Shown here: positions 5,951 through 7,946 of the stretch, piece by piece
How positions within the stretch are numbered: the stretch's first letter is position 1
Layout of the letters: each line of letters starts with the position of its first letter
Source of the DNA: CAJYAN01 sp046484825
GTDB lineage: Bacteria > Pseudomonadota > Gammaproteobacteria > UBA6429 > Thiohalophilaceae
Direction of reading: 5' to 3'
Length of the DNA stretch: 7,946 nt
Assembly: GCA_046484825.1 (NCBI GenBank)
Contig: JAWOIE010000072.1
Span: forward strand, 1-7,946
Translations under genes and position numbers: made by a program
Notes under the pieces: generated by a model
Seen by the model: the letters and a program-made list of their open reading frames with translations, nothing else
Databases searched by the model: none
What the model was told of the DNA's origin: nothing

Positions 5951-6035
5951 TTAATTTAAGGCAGGTATGATTTAGTGCTGTCGCCGCCCGCCAGGCAGGT
6001 CGGCAAGGGCATGAGTCATCCCTGCCTTAGCTTAA
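5951..6035. repeat. Imperfect 20 bp inverted repeat in the urtA-urtB gap
   Basis: The arms 5951-5970 and 6016-6035 are complementary at 17 of 20 positions. They share the 9 bp core TAAGGCAGG/CCTGCCTTA (5957-5965, 6021-6029). The 45-base centre includes a smaller GCCG/CGGC pair (5983-5986, 6001-6004). It could be a small intergenic palindromic element or a structured urtB leader. From 6036 to the urtB start the sequence is AT-rich, but I see no convincing promoter. Confidence 0.6.
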
Positions 6036-6089
6036 TAAATACATTACTTAACAAAAGAATAATGACCGTCTGAGCCGGCAGGAACGTAC

Positions 6090-7721
6090 ATGTTAATGAG
6101 GATACATAAAAGGGCAGGATGGCGCTGGGTGCTCCTCTGGGGTGTCTGTCTGCTTGCCAGCAGCATGGCCCGTGCCGGTGATGAGACATCGGATGAGTTT
6201 GCGACCGCCGTTGGGGCATTGACCGCAGCGAGCTTTGCCGAAAAGATCACGGCGGTAGAGGCCCTGGCGCAAAGCCAGGATGAGCGGGTCTTGCCCGTGC
6301 TCAGGGCCATGCTCGATGGCACACTCTATTACGTGCTGGACACTAAGACCGTAGCCTTTAGTGTCCAGGTTGACGACCAGTATCGCCTCACCGATGTCAT
6401 CAACAATGAATCCCTGGGGCTGGTGCCCGAGTCCGCGATCAAAAAAGTCAGTACCCACAATCGCCTGCGCCGGCTATTGCGCGGTCTGATCGCCGACATC
6501 AATCTGAGCAGTCCCCAGGCGTCGGTAAGATTAATGGCCGCCCGGGAAATTATTGCCAGTATGGACGAGGAGACCGCCGCCCGCCTGACACGCTTGCTGC
6601 CTCATGAAACCGACGCCGACGTGCGTGAGACCATGGCCCTGGGTATTGCCCTGGTCGAGATCCACGGAACGGATCAGGCCAAGCAGCGGGCGGCGATTGA
6701 ACTGCTGGGTAATAGCCTGTTGCCGCAGGCGTATAACCAACTGACAACGCTGGCGAAGACCACCGAGGATGTCGACTTGCGGCGCGCGGCGAACAAGGCC
6801 CTGGCCGAGATCGAATCCAGTCGCCAGTGGTACAGCTTTATCGAGACCACCTTTTTTGGCATCAGCCTGGGTTCGGTGTTGCTGCTCATCGCCGTGGGCC
6901 TGGCCATCACCTTTGGCGTCATGGGTGTGATCAACATGGCGCACGGCGAGTTGATGATGCTCGGCGCCTATACCACCTATGTCATCCAGCAGTTGATGCC
7001 CAACCACATCGACCTCTCGATCTTTGTCGCCATCCCTGCCGCGTTTCTGGTGGCCGGGATCGTGGGCATTGCCATTGAGCGCGGTGTTATTCGCCATCTC
7101 TATGGCCGGCCGCTGGAGACCCTGCTGGCGACCTTTGGGATTAGCCTGGTGCTGCAACAGGTGGTGCGCTCGATTTTTTCACCGTTGAATCGCTCGGTAG
7201 AGACGCCGAGCTGGATGAGCGGTTCACTGGAGATCAACGCCGCGCTGTCGCTCACCTACAACCGTCTCTATATTATCGTCTTTGCCTTAATGGTCTTCGC
7301 CGCCCTGTTGTTGGTGCTGAAGAAGACCAAGCTGGGTCTGCAGGTGCGGGCGGTGGCGCAGAATCGCGACATGGCCCGGGCCATGGGTATCCGCATGCAG
7401 TGGGTCGATGCCATGACCTTCGGTCTGGGCTCGGGCATTGCCGGTGTCGCCGGTGTGGCCCTGTCGCAGTTGACCAATGTCGGCCCCAATCTCGGTCAGG
7501 CCTATATTGTCGATTCGTTTATGGTGGTGGTGTTCGGTGGCGTCGGCAATCTGTGGGGCACACTGGTGGGCGCGTTGTCGCTGGGGGTGTTTAATAAATA
7601 CCTGGAGCCCTGGTCCGGGGCGGTGCTGGCAAAGATCCTGGTGCTGGTACTGATTATTCTGTTTATCCAAAAACGCCCGCGGGGTCTCTTCCCGCAAAAG
7701 GGCCGTGCGGCGGAACACTAG
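6090..7721 (+). CDS. urtB: Urea ABC transporter, permease UrtB
   Basis: Inner-membrane permease subunit that pairs with UrtC to form the urea channel. It has 543 aa, matching UrtB rather than the ~300 aa LivH-type permeases. A signal peptide (KRAGWRW, hydrophobic 13-24, cut near ARA, 27-29) leads into a long periplasmic, mostly helical region (~30-245). This region carries HEAT-like helix pairs, for example ASVRLMAAREIIA and ADVRETMALGIAL. The LivH-like membrane domain starts near 250. It shows GLAITFGVMGVINMAHGELM (270-289), several hydrophobic segments to ~525, and a cytoplasmic coupling loop RAVAQNRDMARAMGI (420-434) that should contact the ATPases. The end (KRPRGLFPQKGR) is normal for LivH-like permeases. 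The start at 6090 is backed by AGGAA (6080-6084) with 5-base spacing; an ATG two codons later lacks this. urtC is expected downstream but is not reached. Confidence 0.96.
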   Translation: MLMRIHKRAGWRWVLLWGVCLLASSMARAGDETSDEFATAVGALTAASFAEKITAVEALAQSQDERVLPVLRAMLDGTLYYVLDTKTVAFSVQVDDQYRLTDVINNESLGLVPESAIKKVSTHNRLRRLLRGLIADINLSSPQASVRLMAAREIIASMDEETAARLTRLLPHETDADVRETMALGIALVEIHGTDQAKQRAAIELLGNSLLPQAYNQLTTLAKTTEDVDLRRAANKALAEIESSRQWYSFIETTFFGISLGSVLLLIAVGLAITFGVMGVINMAHGELMMLGAYTTYVIQQLMPNHIDLSIFVAIPAAFLVAGIVGIAIERGVIRHLYGRPLETLLATFGISLVLQQVVRSIFSPLNRSVETPSWMSGSLEINAALSLTYNRLYIIVFALMVFAALLLVLKKTKLGLQVRAVAQNRDMARAMGIRMQWVDAMTFGLGSGIAGVAGVALSQLTNVGPNLGQAYIVDSFMVVVFGGVGNLWGTLVGALSLGVFNKYLEPWSGAVLAKILVLVLIILFIQKRPRGLFPQKGRAAEH

Positions 7722-7766
7722 TGGTCTTCCAAGGTGATATTGTCGGGTTCAGCGTTCCTGTGGTGT

Positions 7767-7937
7767 TTCGCTGCAAGGCGCGGTGCGCAGGCAATGGCCG
7801 TCGCCCTTGTCAAGCGCCGGAACGCCGCCATGGACGCTGACAGGCCAACCCTTCGGGCGCTCCTGTGGCGCTCCGCTGCGGCGTTTCCGAGCTTGCCAAG
7901 GTAAGGCCATTGCCTGCGCACGGCGCCTTGCCGCGAA
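7767..7937. repeat. ~170 bp near-palindromic element after urtB
   Basis: The outer arms 7767-7799 and 7905-7937 are complementary at 31 of 33 positions. Pairing continues inward with mismatches: TTGTCAAGC (7809 region) with GCTTGCCAA (7891-7899), AACGCCGC (7821-7828) with GCGGCGTT (7878-7885), and ACAGG (7840-7844) with CCTGT (7862-7866). The apex is a ~17-base loop holding CCCTTCGGG. The whole element can fold as one long hairpin. It looks like a non-autonomous palindromic repeat of MITE or REP type; no transposase is present. It fills nearly all of the 225 bp after urtB, and no gene is seen here. Because it runs to within 9 bp of the window edge, the outer limit on the right is uncertain. 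Confidence 0.85.
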
Positions 7938-7946
7938 GCGATCCGT

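Noticed and set aside
7718..7921. 67-codon open frame on the - strand downstream of urtB
   Set aside because: It lies almost entirely within the long palindrome, so its codons are dictated by the inverted repeat. It has no recognisable domain.

Overview
The window carries the 3' part of a urease gene cluster followed by the start of a high-affinity urea uptake system, all on the + strand. The order is ureC (3' portion only), ureE, ureF, ureG, a small outer-membrane porin-like gene, urtA and urtB. The protein sequences, the GC-rich codon use and the sigma-54/NtrC-style control region all point to a gammaproteobacterium. I cannot name a genus; an environmental, perhaps autotrophic, lineage is only a guess.

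Region by region. Positions 1-1143 encode the last two-thirds of the urease alpha subunit, with every nickel-site residue present. Positions 1144-1636 hold no gene. They contain three tandem copies of a ~121 bp palindromic element, flanked by a 14 bp direct repeat. Positions 1637-3477 encode the nickel chaperone UreE with a histidine-rich tail, UreF, and the GTPase UreG, tightly packed. A strong rho-independent terminator closes this block at 3502-3525. Positions 3526-3809 form a regulatory region with a near-consensus sigma-54 promoter, an NtrC-like dyad about 110 bp upstream of the expected start, a weaker second site, and a possible IHF site. Then come the TorF/TIGR02001-type porin gene (3810-4499), a hairpin terminator or attenuator, urtA (4604-5890), a second strong hairpin plus an imperfect inverted repeat, and urtB (6090-7721). 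The last 225 bp hold a ~170 bp near-palindrome and no gene; urtC, expected next, does not begin inside the window.

How the genes work together: UrtA captures urea in the periplasm and UrtB forms part of the inner-membrane channel. The missing UrtCDE would supply the second permease and the ATPases. Cytoplasmic urease, activated with nickel by UreEFG (with UreD outside the window), splits urea to ammonia and CO2. The porin-like gene appears to lead the transporter transcript from the nitrogen-type promoter, so an outer-membrane role in urea entry is a reasonable but unproven hypothesis. No clearly novel enzymatic system is visible. The most unusual parts are the repeat elements in the gaps and the porin-urtA regulatory arrangement.
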